6,447 nucleotides of DNA from an uncultured Porphyromonadaceae bacterium (GTDB lineage: Bacteria > Bacteroidota > Bacteroidia > Bacteroidales > Paludibacteraceae), in the NCBI GenBank assembly GCA_937898265.1, contig CALEJM010000174.1:1-6447 (forward strand), read 5' to 3'. Shown here one piece after another: positions 1 through 6,309 of this stretch. The position numbers and the translations under genes were made by a program. The notes below the pieces were generated by a model that worked only from the letters and a program-made list of their open reading frames with translations, ran no database searches and was not told where the DNA came from. Numbering within the stretch: position 1 is the first letter of the stretch; each line of letters opens with the position of its first letter.

Positions 1-1
1 T

Positions 2-94
2 TTAGAATATTCTAGCCTTGAATTAACTAAGCTGATCATTGAATTACTTCCAGCCATAACTAAAATAAAAGTTTTTCTATTTTTTATATTATAA
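2..94 (+). CDS. Possible C-terminal end of an unidentified protein, cut by the left edge
   Basis: This frame is open from the window edge to a TAA at 92-94, giving 30 residues that end in a hydrophobic, Phe/Leu/Ile-rich tail (KVFLFFIL). An open stretch of this length in DNA of about 25% G+C is mildly suggestive, because stops are frequent in such DNA; the other forward frame I read from the edge closes at once. It lies upstream of, and in the same direction as, the TTG-started frame at 125. I do not recognise the protein, and the tail could also be chance reading of an A/T-rich intergenic region. Low confidence. Confidence 0.2.
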   Translation, partial: LEYSSLELTKLIIELLPAITKIKVFLFFIL

Positions 95-95
95 T
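90..95 (+). promoter_or_regulatory. Candidate -10 box (TATAAT) upstream of the plus-strand TTG frame
   Basis: A perfect TATAAT lies about 30 bases before the TTG start at 125. No good TTGACA-like -35 box stands at the proper distance; the sequence there is only A/T-rich. The region is so A/T-rich that a chance match is quite possible. If real, it is a housekeeping sigma-70/sigma-A type box and not the Bacteroidota TAnnTTTG type, which fits a different source for this end of the window. Confidence 0.25.
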
Positions 96-110
96 AGAAT
101 TATGGAGAGA

Positions 111-116
111 AAGGAG
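111..116 (+). promoter_or_regulatory. Strong Shine-Dalgarno site (AAGGAG) that sets a TTG start
   Basis: AAGGAG sits 8 bases before the TTG at 125-127. The only nearby ATG (103) opens a frame that closes after eight codons at the TGA overlapping that TTG, so TTG is the sensible start. Bacteroidota genes seldom use such a strong site, and none of the minus-strand genes here shows one at similar strength. This supports a non-Bacteroidota origin for the left end. Confidence 0.5.
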
Positions 117-124
117 TATTTATT

Positions 125-178
125 TTGAGCAAAGCTTTAATCATCGGCTGTGGTGGAGTAGCCCAAGTTGGCATTCAT
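125..178 (+). CDS. N-terminal fragment resembling saccharopine/carboxynorspermidine dehydrogenase
   Basis: From the TTG start the frame reads as a short beta strand followed by a glycine-rich turn (SKALIIGCGGVA, residues 2-13), the usual opening of a Rossmann NAD(P)-binding fold. The closest pattern I know is the start of the saccharopine dehydrogenase-like family, which includes carboxynorspermidine synthase/dehydrogenase of polyamine synthesis; that enzyme reductively joins aspartate semialdehyde to a diamine. Residues up to about 18 (QVGIH) still fit the family; after about base 178 the match is lost and the frame stops at 218-220. The remaining roughly 380 residues of a normal enzyme are absent because the sequence changes to another genome context. 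The family call rests on only about 18 residues, so other Rossmann enzymes remain possible. Strong Shine-Dalgarno use and low G+C suggest a Firmicutes- or Fusobacteria-like source. Confidence 0.4.
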
Positions 179-1489
179 GTGGGTATAGCGCACAGGGAGC
201 GAAAGATAGCGTTGGTCTGATTCCGGAGAGTTGTCAATCAGCAAAATATCATTGACTACAGGACTCTGACGCAAGGTCTGCACCAAGGTCTGCACTTCTT
301 CAAAGCTATTGCGATAGAGAACGACAGAGACATTCATCCGACCGCGCTTGGAGGCCACGGTCTGTTCTTCGCCCTCGCCATAAACGGCTTTCAAAGGAGC
401 AACGATATTCTCTCTCAAGAACTGACTCCGAACCCAGGCTGAAGCACCTTGGGAGAGTCGCTGCTGGAGGGCATCATCGTTGACGATGCGGTCAACGGCT
501 TCTGCAAATCCCCGAACGTCTAAGTTCGGGAGAACGAAACCTGTCTCATTGTCACGGTTGACCCAAGTGACTCCCGAACCCTCCACATTGAAGGAGACGG
601 CGGGCAGTCCGCAATAGAGTGCCTCCGCCAAAGCCACGCCAAAGGCTTCGCTTCGCAGATGGGATGGAAAGGCAAAGAGCGTAGCCACACGGAGGTAGCA
701 TCGAAGTTGATCGTCGGAGAGTCGGCCAAGGAAATGGATGCGTGAGCTGTTGGCGGCCAACTCTTTCAGCAGATAGGTCTGAGGGCCTTCACCAGCTAAG
801 AGGACAACACAGTCGGAGGTCATCTGTTTCTCTGCTTCTATGAGATAGCGCAGACCTTTATATTCCACATGACGACCTACGAAGAAGACTATCTTCTTGT
901 TGCCCCAGCGTTCTCGAATCTCTTGCATCAGGAGCTCATCGCCCGGACGCATACGCATCTTCTCTTCGCTCACGATATTCGGCAACACGATGGTCTTATC
1001 CTTATGATTGCGCAGCGGGAGCGAGAAGTCTTTGTACGCCTCGCTGGTCACGAAGATGCGGTGGGCTTGCTCCAGGAGTCGTTGCTCCGACTTCCGATAG
1101 AGCGGATAGATCAGACGCTGACCCAGAATGTCGGAATGCCAGTGAACCACGAGTTTGTGGTTATGGTGACGAAGTGTCTGCAGGAGTGCTGCCGACAGTG
1201 GATTCGGCAGATGGAGGTGAACGAAATCGGGTTGAAACACCTTGAGCACGCGTTTTAGATGGCGCAGGAAATAAGGTGCCAGGGGTTGCGACGAGAGGGT
1301 GCCTACGATGCCCACGCGGGTGATGGGGATATCATCCACCACTTCGTCAACGGTCTCGTTCTTATCGTTGAAGCAAAGGATTCGCTGCTCGTGATGTTTG
1401 GCGAGCTCCCTCACCAACGTACGAGCTACATCCTCAATTCCCCCAAAGTATGGGTAATAGAATTTGGAGATATGTAGAATCTTTGCCAT
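137..1489 (-). CDS. GT4 glycosyltransferase fused in frame to a truncated GT2 domain
   Basis: The open frame is 450 residues. Residues 1 to about 370 form a complete GT4 (GT-B fold, retaining) glycosyltransferase: the N-terminal acceptor-side loop YYPYFGGIE at 11-19, the donor-domain start VGRHVEYKGL at 204-213, and the E-x7-E nucleotide-sugar motif with Glu281 and Glu289 (SEAFGVALAEA). A polar linker (371-384) follows, then MNVSVVLYRNS at 385, which is a typical GT2 N-terminus, with LLIDNSPESD and NANLGY as expected for the first part of a GT-A fold. The GT2 part lasts only about 60 residues. The last six residues (STTADD) and the stop at 137-139 lie in the foreign left end, so the true protein or gene is longer. 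It would act in the cytoplasm adding a sugar to a lipid-linked glycan; donor and acceptor are unknown. It starts 15 bases after the upstream GT4 gene and belongs to the same operon. The start is ATG at 1487-1489, matching the usual GT4 N-terminus (MAKILHISKF). Confidence 0.85.
   Translation of the reverse strand: MAKILHISKFYYPYFGGIEDVARTLVRELAKHHEQRILCFNDKNETVDEVVDDIPITRVGIVGTLSSQPLAPYFLRHLKRVLKVFQPDFVHLHLPNPLSAALLQTLRHHNHKLVVHWHSDILGQRLIYPLYRKSEQRLLEQAHRIFVTSEAYKDFSLPLRNHKDKTIVLPNIVSEEKMRMRPGDELLMQEIRERWGNKKIVFFVGRHVEYKGLRYLIEAEKQMTSDCVVLLAGEGPQTYLLKELAANSSRIHFLGRLSDDQLRCYLRVATLFAFPSHLRSEAFGVALAEALYCGLPAVSFNVEGSGVTWVNRDNETGFVLPNLDVRGFAEAVDRIVNDDALQQRLSQGASAWVRSQFLRENIVAPLKAVYGEGEEQTVASKRGRMNVSVVLYRNSFEEVQTLVQTLRQSPVVNDILLIDNSPESDQRYLSLPVRYTHMNANLGYSTTADD
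152..178. other. Junction between two unrelated sequence contexts (probable chimeric join)
   Basis: Left of here the DNA is about 28% G+C, codes on the plus strand and uses a strong Shine-Dalgarno site. Right of here it is about 50% G+C and codes on the minus strand. Bases 158-178 read as plausible protein both ways: plus strand VAQVGIH of a dehydrogenase start, minus strand MNANLGY of a GT2 glycosyltransferase. Beyond either end only one of the two readings is sensible. A short stretch common to two genomes is what a graph-based assembler can wrongly join through. Real recombination at microhomology would look the same from the sequence alone. Confidence 0.6.
158..337 (-). other. Truncated GT2 glycosyltransferase N-terminal domain (fused domain or separate gene)
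   Basis: An ATG at 335-337 begins about 60 residues of a GT2 family fold: the strand MNVSVVLYRN, the acidic motif LLIDNSPES, and the NANLGYG-type motif seen in rhamnosyltransferase-like GT2 proteins, where the sequence is cut at the junction. The DxD metal site and catalytic part are missing. No stop separates it from the preceding GT4 frame, so in this sequence it is part of one open frame. Translation could also restart at this ATG, as in the overlapping genes upstream. Confidence 0.6.
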
Positions 1490-1504
1490 TTATTTCAAGT
1501 TGTT

Positions 1505-2551
1505 TTAAGCTTCAAGGGTACGAAGCATGTTGTAAATCTTGGCTGCCGACTCACGCCACGAGAAGCGACAGCAGCGTTCTCTGCCCTGCTCTACCAATCG
1601 GGAGCGTAAATCTTCATCGCCTAACAAACGCTCCAACTGAGCAGCGATGGAGTGGGTGTCCAATGGGTTGCAGTACAAAGCTGCCTCGTCGGCCACTTCG
1701 TGGAGCGGCGGTATGTCGGACACCAAGACCGGACAGCCGAAGTGCATTGCCTCCAGCACCGGTATGCCGAAGCCTTCGTAGAGCGATGGGTAGACGAAGA
1801 TTTTCGCATTGGCATAATAAGCTGCCAATGCCTCGCTATCCAGATAGCCCACAAAGGTTATCCTTTTATCGTTTGCCTCTAAGCCGTCGACGTCGGCAAA
1901 CACCCTATTGCGTGCTCCCACAACCACCAACTGTACATCGGGATGGTTTACCTCGCGAAAGGCTTCGAGGAGTCGTGATAGGTTTTTGCGTGGGTCGATG
2001 GACGAGACTGCCAAGACGTAGTCTTTATGTTCAGGCGCTTTGCCAACAGCCATGTCGTCGGCCACGGCATTGTAGGCTACCAAGATTTTCTCTTGAGCCA
2101 CGCCGAGGAATCTGACGATTTCGCGTTTTGAGAACTCGCTCACGGTGATGATTCTGCGGGCGCGACGTGCCGAGAGGGGCGTCATCATCCGATACCACCA
2201 ACGATAACCTCGTGAGAACCATTGCGGATTCTCCAAAAAGGAGAGGTCGTGGATCGTGGTGACACAATTATTATATAGTATCGGACTCAGTCCGGCGAAG
2301 TTCACCAACAATGCCCCCCGATAGCGACGGCGAACATATAATGGGAGTTCCACCTGTTCCCAGAGGTGAGAGGCTGTTCGTCCTACTCGCTCTACAGGAA
2401 AGGGTAATTCCTTTTGATAGAACGGTTTGTTGGGAGCCAACACCAAGATGTCGACTCCTTGTTCAGCCAACGCCCTACAGATTTCGAACGCATAACGATG
2501 AACACCTGCTGGCTGTTGGGTGAGAAAACGTCCATTAACGAGCACTCTCAT
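1505..2551 (-). CDS. GT4 family glycosyltransferase (surface polysaccharide assembly)
   Basis: A full-length 348-residue GT-B fold enzyme of family GT4 (retaining). The N-terminal domain begins MRVLVNGRFL and has the glycine loop TQQPAGVHRY at 11-20. TTIHDLSFL at 98-106 and ITVSEFSKREI at 135-145 are typical of the mannosyl-/rhamnosyltransferase-like branch. The donor domain starts at AVSSIDPRKNL (181-191), and the E-x7-E motif is Glu259 and Glu267 within YEGFGIPVLEAM. No signal peptide or membrane segment is visible, so it should act on the cytoplasmic face, moving a sugar from a nucleotide donor to a lipid-linked oligosaccharide. The exact sugar cannot be told; mannose is common in relatives. 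Its ATG lies inside the end of the upstream GT2 gene (17-base overlap), which suggests coupled translation. The family call is firm. Confidence 0.93.
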   Translation of the reverse strand: MRVLVNGRFLTQQPAGVHRYAFEICRALAEQGVDILVLAPNKPFYQKELPFPVERVGRTASHLWEQVELPLYVRRRYRGALLVNFAGLSPILYNNCVTTIHDLSFLENPQWFSRGYRWWYRMMTPLSARRARRIITVSEFSKREIVRFLGVAQEKILVAYNAVADDMAVGKAPEHKDYVLAVSSIDPRKNLSRLLEAFREVNHPDVQLVVVGARNRVFADVDGLEANDKRITFVGYLDSEALAAYYANAKIFVYPSLYEGFGIPVLEAMHFGCPVLVSDIPPLHEVADEAALYCNPLDTHSIAAQLERLLGDEDLRSRLVEQGRERCCRFSWRESAAKIYNMLRTLEA

Positions 2552-3389
2552 AACTATTATTTAACGCAGAAAGTGCCGTTTTATTGCCACTCAGAAGGTA
2601 CTGAATAGCACGAATTGCACGCACCCATGGACGAAGGCGCGGATAATGGAGGGTATAGAAATGCCACATGCTCCGAAGCACGGTCTCGCGGTGCTGACCC
2701 GTGCTGACTCCTTGTTTGTGGAGATAATGGGTGGCGGAGGTGGCTTTCATCTGATAGCCGTTTTGCTGAAGACGGAAGGCGTAGTCGGCGTCTTCGTAAT
2801 AAAGGAAATACGACTCATCCCACTCTGGAGCGTCGACCGAGGTGAAGAGACATGCGCCGCAGATATAGCGGTGACTGGGCCACAAGGGGAACGAGAACGC
2901 AAGTCCCGTCGGGAGGTTTAGGTGATGGATGCCAGAGTGACGACGTTTCCCGGTGTAGAAGTTACGCTCTTCAGCCGCGAGTGCCACTTGGGCGGTTCCT
3001 TGTTGAGAAGCGGTCTGCTCCAAGGTGTTGATGAACCCTGCGGGCACTTCCGTATCGTTGTTGAGCCATAGCACATAGGTGCATGCTATCTGCTGTTTGA
3101 CGAAACGGAGCAATACGTTGTTGCCGTAAGCAAAGCCGCCGTTCTTCTTCGAGAGGATGAGGTGGACACGGGGTGATTCAACGCGAGCAACCTGTTGGAA
3201 CGTATGGGCATCATCGGTGGTCCAGACGTTCATCTCTCCTTGCCACGCTTGCTGCATCTGCGCTACGGAGTCGTTAGTGGAGCCGTTGTCAACCACAACG
3301 ATATGACACGGCTCGTTGCGCAGACTCTCCACGCAAGCTATCGTGTCCGTAAAGGCGTTGTAGTTGATGAGGCAGACGGCAGTACGCAT
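2535..3389 (-). CDS. GT2 family glycosyltransferase
   Basis: 284 residues, complete for a single-domain GT2 (inverting, GT-A fold). Visible motifs in order: the strand MRTAVCLINYN; the nucleotide-binding acidic motif VVVDNGSTND at 31-40; KNGGFAYGNN at 82-91; the metal-binding DxD-type site LNNDTE at 109-114 (Asn-Asn-Asp variant, common in this subfamily); GACLFTS at 178-184; and the catalytic-base region YEDADYAFRL at 198-207, followed by HKQG. This pattern resembles rhamnosyltransferase-like GT2 enzymes (WcaA/RfbF-like), but substrate assignment would be a guess. There are no clear membrane helices, so it should be cytoplasmic or peripheral. It starts 3 bases after the stop of the preceding GT2 gene and overlaps the following GT4 gene by 17 bases, so it sits inside the polysaccharide operon. 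Confidence 0.93.
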   Translation of the reverse strand: MRTAVCLINYNAFTDTIACVESLRNEPCHIVVVDNGSTNDSVAQMQQAWQGEMNVWTTDDAHTFQQVARVESPRVHLILSKKNGGFAYGNNVLLRFVKQQIACTYVLWLNNDTEVPAGFINTLEQTASQQGTAQVALAAEERNFYTGKRRHSGIHHLNLPTGLAFSFPLWPSHRYICGACLFTSVDAPEWDESYFLYYEDADYAFRLQQNGYQMKATSATHYLHKQGVSTGQHRETVLRSMWHFYTLHYPRLRPWVRAIRAIQYLLSGNKTALSALNNSYESAR

Positions 3390-3392
3390 CGG

Positions 3393-4226
3393 CTATTTGA
3401 AGATGATGTGAAACGTAGATTTTCTTTTTTCAACAGCGGTGGTCTCTCCCCACAGCTGTATCCAGCGGAGCAGCATGCGAAGACGGAACATCGCCAAGGT
3501 GCGCCAGCCCAACTGGGCAGCCCAGCGACGATGCGCCATGAGATACGCCTGATAGCGTTCGTTGCCCATGGTTCCGTTCTCGGAGAGGCTGTGGGCGAGT
3601 TCCACGGAGAGGATAGCCACGGGGAGTCCTTTTTGGTGGAAACGGTAGAACATGCGGTGGTCGAGCATGTCGAGAGGATATTGCTCGTCGAAACCGTTCA
3701 GCAGTCGGAGCATGGTGACATTCATCAGGGCGCCGGAGTTGAAGGCGGTGACCACTTCCCCTTTCGCGAACGATTTCTGCGTCGAGCGAAGGGGGTTCTG
3801 ACGCCACACGACGCCTCTCCAGGCGCGATAGGTGGTGGGCGACATCTGTATGCCGTTTTCCAACAGACGCGGCACGGCGGCTACGTGTTTTTCGCTGTCG
3901 GCGGAGCGGACAAAGCGGGAGAGCGCCACGAGGTATTCCTCGGTCAGCTCTGTGTCTTGGTCCAAGAGGAGAAGCCAAGGGCAGCCGTGCTGTTCTGCCC
4001 GACTCAGTGCGTGGTTGTACGCCTTGGCAAGTCCGTCGTTGCTGGAGGCGTTCACCACTTCTGCTTGCGGGTAGTCGACGGTGATGTCGGTGGAGTTGTT
4101 GTAGATGCAGAGATGGAATCCGTCAACAAGTGCTTTGCTGTAGTGCATAAAGGTTTGGAGCGCAACGCTCTGCTCTGCCCTCATGCCATATAGCACCACA
4201 ACGACTTGTATGGATTTGTTAGTCAT
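3393..4226 (-). CDS. GT2 family glycosyltransferase, rhamnosyltransferase-like
   Basis: 277 residues, one GT-A domain. Motifs: the strand IQVVVVLYG at 6-14, IYNNSTD at 41-47, NDGLAKAYNHAL at 63-74, the metal site LLLDQDTE at 86-93 (Asp89-Gln90-Asp91), FNSGALMNV at 162-170, and GFDEQYPLDMLDH at 178-190 in the catalytic region. The DQD site and the GLAKAYN helix are characteristic of the RfbF/rhamnosyltransferase-like GT2 branch; transfer of rhamnose is possible but not shown. In the catalytic region the usual acidic pair is replaced by LDMLDH, so the general base is less obvious than in the neighbouring GT2. The ATG at 4224-4226 overlaps the stop of the polymerase gene (8-base overlap), a coupling arrangement that ties this enzyme to the same glycan pathway. 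Confidence 0.93.
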   Translation of the reverse strand: MTNKSIQVVVVLYGMRAEQSVALQTFMHYSKALVDGFHLCIYNNSTDITVDYPQAEVVNASSNDGLAKAYNHALSRAEQHGCPWLLLLDQDTELTEEYLVALSRFVRSADSEKHVAAVPRLLENGIQMSPTTYRAWRGVVWRQNPLRSTQKSFAKGEVVTAFNSGALMNVTMLRLLNGFDEQYPLDMLDHRMFYRFHQKGLPVAILSVELAHSLSENGTMGNERYQAYLMAHRRWAAQLGWRTLAMFRLRMLLRWIQLWGETTAVEKRKSTFHIIFK

Positions 4227-5415
4227 CTATCTTGACAAGCGATTTGCTGTTTTTGGTAAACACCCGATATTTGGTGGCAAGGAATGGCAGCAGGAGGAAG
4301 ACCCACTGCTTGACATAGGCCAACAAGGAGGTCATCAGCATCTCGTTGGCAAACTGGATGACCAGGAAGTTGACGCACAAGGAATAGAGCAACACATAGA
4401 ACGCTCCGCCCAACTGCGCCTTTTTGAACAGATAGCCATAGAGGGAGCCCATCGCCAAGGCTGCTACAAGAACGCCGAGGTAGCCAAAGTCTTTGAAGAA
4501 CGGATACATCGTGGTGTAGGTATTGGTTTCGATAGGCTTGGAGATGAACGGCAACAGTGAGCTTGGTGGCTCAACGCTGCTGAGTCCGAGTTTGTTGGCT
4601 ATGGAATAGAATGCCCGGAACACATTCTCGCCCCAGTGGGCCGCCGAGGCGGGCTCGAGGGTGTCGAAGGCACTGATACTACTTAATAGATAGAGTACGG
4701 TGAAGCTGTTTTTGTTCACGCCGTCGAAGTCGGTGGCATAGCGAGCCGCCTGAATGCCGACGAAGAGAACAAACAGCACGCCGAGGCCGATGAGGATATG
4801 TCGGAGGGTGATTTTCTGTTTGAAATAAAGCACCGTGATGGTGGTCAGGAAGAAGGAGAGGAAGCCCCATTTCGACATGGTGAGGAAGGCGAAACTCAGC
4901 AGGATGCCGCCCGCAAGGAATACGCGCCAGCGGGAGCTTTTGTCGGCGTAATAGAGTTCGAGCATGTAGCTTACCTGCCAGATGATCACCTGCAGTCCGC
5001 CATAGATTTCTCCCTCGCCGGAGCGACCGATGGCCGATTGTCTCAGGGCATTTGCCCAGCCCAGCGCCTGCGCCTCCTGGAGCGAGTTCATGGCGAACAT
5101 GACGAGTCCGGGCACGGTGAGCAGCGAGACGGCAAGGTAGATGGTTCGGGTGGTCACGTCGGCTTCTTCGTGATAGGGCTGATAACGGACCGACTGCATG
5201 GTCATCGACGAGAGCGAGAGTCCGAGGGTCCAGATGAGCAGCGCCCCCAGGAACTGCCAACTGGGAACAGGCAGCTGATGAGGCAACACCACGAAGAGCA
5301 GCAGGCAGAAGAGCCACACCGCCGAGGTCAGCACCGTAGGCGACAGGATATTGCTCCTGCTACTCATGATGCCGACTCCAAAGAGTAGAACCATCGTTAT
5401 GATCAGCCAAACCAT
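4219..5415 (-). CDS. O-antigen/capsule repeat-unit polymerase, Wzy-like membrane protein
   Basis: 398 residues with about 10-12 predicted hydrophobic helices, for example near residues 3-17, 27-46, 53-71, 91-109, 165-198 (two), 205-222, 310-330, 337-355 and 366-382. A long polar loop lies at about 225-308. The segment NTYTTMYPFFKDFGYLGV (298-315) matches the Asn-x-x-Thr ... Pro-Phe-x-x-Asp-Phe-Gly signature of the oligosaccharide repeat-unit polymerase family, which is otherwise very variable. Such proteins sit in the inner membrane and join lipid-linked repeat units into long chains on the periplasmic side. Four glycosyltransferase genes follow directly, which supports this role; a WaaL-type ligase is the main alternative. 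The ATG at 5413-5415 starts just before the first helix; later Met codons (residues 8 and 17) would remove part of it. The start lies about 33 bases after the rpsP terminator, with no clear promoter between. Confidence 0.88.
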   Translation of the reverse strand: MVWLIITMVLLFGVGIMSSRSNILSPTVLTSAVWLFCLLLFVVLPHQLPVPSWQFLGALLIWTLGLSLSSMTMQSVRYQPYHEEADVTTRTIYLAVSLLTVPGLVMFAMNSLQEAQALGWANALRQSAIGRSGEGEIYGGLQVIIWQVSYMLELYYADKSSRWRVFLAGGILLSFAFLTMSKWGFLSFFLTTITVLYFKQKITLRHILIGLGVLFVLFVGIQAARYATDFDGVNKNSFTVLYLLSSISAFDTLEPASAAHWGENVFRAFYSIANKLGLSSVEPPSSLLPFISKPIETNTYTTMYPFFKDFGYLGVLVAALAMGSLYGYLFKKAQLGGAFYVLLYSLCVNFLVIQFANEMLMTSLLAYVKQWVFLLLPFLATKYRVFTKNSKSLVKIDD

Positions 5416-5447
5416 CGTATCGTGAAGTGGAGATTGTAATCGGATAG

Positions 5448-5480
5448 AAAAAAAGCCCGAATTACTCCGGGCTCTTTTGT
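5448..5480 (-). terminator. Rho-independent terminator of rpsP, possibly bidirectional
   Basis: AGCCCG (5454-5459) and CGGGCT (5468-5473) form a 6-bp G+C-rich stem, which can be extended inward by a G-T and an A-T pair around a four-base loop. On the minus strand it is followed by a run of seven T (5454-5448). It begins about 26 bases after the rpsP stop, a usual position. Read on the plus strand, the same hairpin is followed by a broken T run (5473-5484), so it could also stop transcription coming the other way. Confidence 0.88.
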
Positions 5481-5505
5481 TTTTGTAAAGCTATTGCCTA
5501 AGTGA

Positions 5506-6045
5506 TTAAGCCTCAGCAGGAGCCTCTTCTGCAGTTTCTTCTGCAGCAGCCTCAGCAGCTTTAGCCTCTTCTTCGGCAGCACGTTTAGCAGCCAACTTAG
5601 CAGCCAAAGCCTCAGCTTTAGCTTTGTTGATGTTGACTTCTTCAGCGTGACGAGCTTTCTTAGCTTCAACCTTAGCATCAACGTCTTTGGTCTTGATAGC
5701 CTCAAGGCTCTTAACCTTTGACTCTTTCCAAGCGTTGAAACGACGTTCTGCTGTAGCTTCGTCGAAAGCGCCTTTCTTAACGCCACCCTCGAGGTGTTTC
5801 TTCAAGAGAACGCCCTCGCGTGAGAGAATTGTGCGAGCTGTGTCAGTTGGTTGAGCACCAGCGTTCATCCAATAAAGAGCGCGCTCGAAGTTCAAATCTA
5901 CTGTAGCTGGGTTGGTGTTAGGGTTGTAAGAGCCGAGACGTTCGATAAAACGACCATCGCGTTTTGCACGACTGTCAGCAACCACAATGTGGTAGTAGGC
6001 ATACCCTTTGCGTCCGTGACGCTGCAATCTAATTTTAGTTGCCAT
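5506..6045 (-). CDS. rpsP: 30S ribosomal protein S16 (bS16) with long C-terminal extension
   Basis: 179 residues. The N-terminal part (1 to about 85) is a clear bS16: [20 protein letters not shown], the basic turn [15 protein letters not shown] at 24-38, the YNPNTNP motif at 40-46, and the helix region [16 protein letters not shown] at 64-79. S16 binds 16S rRNA in the body of the small subunit and is needed for its assembly. Typical bS16 has about 80-90 residues. Here a further ~90 residues follow, first Lys/Glu-rich (95-140), then Ala/Glu/Lys-rich and probably helical (141-179). Long acidic/alanine tails on S16 are usual in Bacteroidota. The ATG at 6043-6045 has an A-rich leader with no Shine-Dalgarno site, normal for that phylum. 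The gene has its own promoter and terminator, so it looks monocistronic. No neighbouring rimM or trmD is in the window. Confidence 0.97.
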   Translation of the reverse strand: MATKIRLQRHGRKGYAYYHIVVADSRAKRDGRFIERLGSYNPNTNPATVDLNFERALYWMNAGAQPTDTARTILSREGVLLKKHLEGGVKKGAFDEATAERRFNAWKESKVKSLEAIKTKDVDAKVEAKKARHAEEVNINKAKAEALAAKLAAKRAAEEEAKAAEAAAEETAEEAPAEA

Positions 6046-6103
6046 GTTTTGAGTTGATTTTTAAAAAATTAATTACCTAAGTGCCCTTTCTCGAAGAGCG
6101 GTG

Positions 6104-6135
6104 CAAAAGTACGTCTTTTTTTCCAATCTGACAAC
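6104..6135 (-). promoter_or_regulatory. Bacteroidota-type promoter of rpsP
   Basis: On the minus strand TACTTTTG (6111-6104) matches the Bacteroidota -7 consensus TAnnTTTG exactly. GTTG (6135-6132) lies 20 bases upstream, matching the -33 TTTG element in three of four bases and at the preferred spacing. Transcription would start near 6097, giving a leader of about 50 bases before the rpsP ATG at 6045. The leader just before the start codon is A/T-rich, as is common in this phylum. Confidence 0.75.
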
Positions 6136-6309
6136 ACTTTATCAGGATTTATTTTTTCGGGAGATTTAGAGGAAGGGCGAAACGAGGAAACGGCGAGCCC
6201 GAAGCGAAAATTTTTCTTCAAAAAATCGGTTTGAAAATTTATGTTTGGGAAGTCTGAAGGCTTTTTGCTGAATGGTTTCCGGGAGTTTCAAAATCGTAAC
6301 AATTCCCGT
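6136..6309. other. Intergenic region without a recognisable gene
   Basis: This stretch between the leucine-rich-repeat fragment and the rpsP promoter has no convincing open frame on either strand. It contains a weak inverted repeat, TTCAAA at 6217-6222 and TTTGAA at 6230-6235, with A/T-rich flanks. This could be a feeble terminator for the upstream gene, but the stem is short and A/T-rich. I see no tRNA, riboswitch or repeat array. Confidence 0.4.

Noticed and set aside
1450..2115. A 221-residue plus-strand open frame opposite the GT4 gene
   Set aside because: It is very rich in Arg, Pro, Cys and Ser, shows no family motif, and is antisense to a clear GT4 enzyme.
3195..4193. A 332-residue plus-strand open frame antisense to the two GT2 genes
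   Set aside because: It lies opposite two well-supported GT2 genes. Its composition (rich in Gly, Val, His, Glu) is what reverse-strand reading of moderately G+C-rich coding DNA gives, and no domain is recognisable.
4679..5317. A 212-residue minus-strand frame inside the polymerase gene
   Set aside because: It is an out-of-frame reading of the polymerase, rich in Arg, His and Pro, and lacks the membrane helices found in the true frame.
5520..5600. Repetitive-looking bases in the 3' end of rpsP, considered as a tandem repeat array
   Set aside because: The repetition follows from codons for an Ala/Glu-rich tail; unit length is not constant and there are no spacers.
5403..5786. A 127-residue minus-strand frame overlapping the end of rpsP
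   Set aside because: It is the shifted reading of the repetitive Ala/Glu/Lys tail codons, giving a Leu/Lys-rich low-complexity sequence, and it runs through the terminator.
6217..6235. Inverted repeat TTCAAA/TTTGAA considered as a terminator
   Set aside because: The stem is only six A/T-rich pairs with no proper T run next to it, so it is too weak to call.
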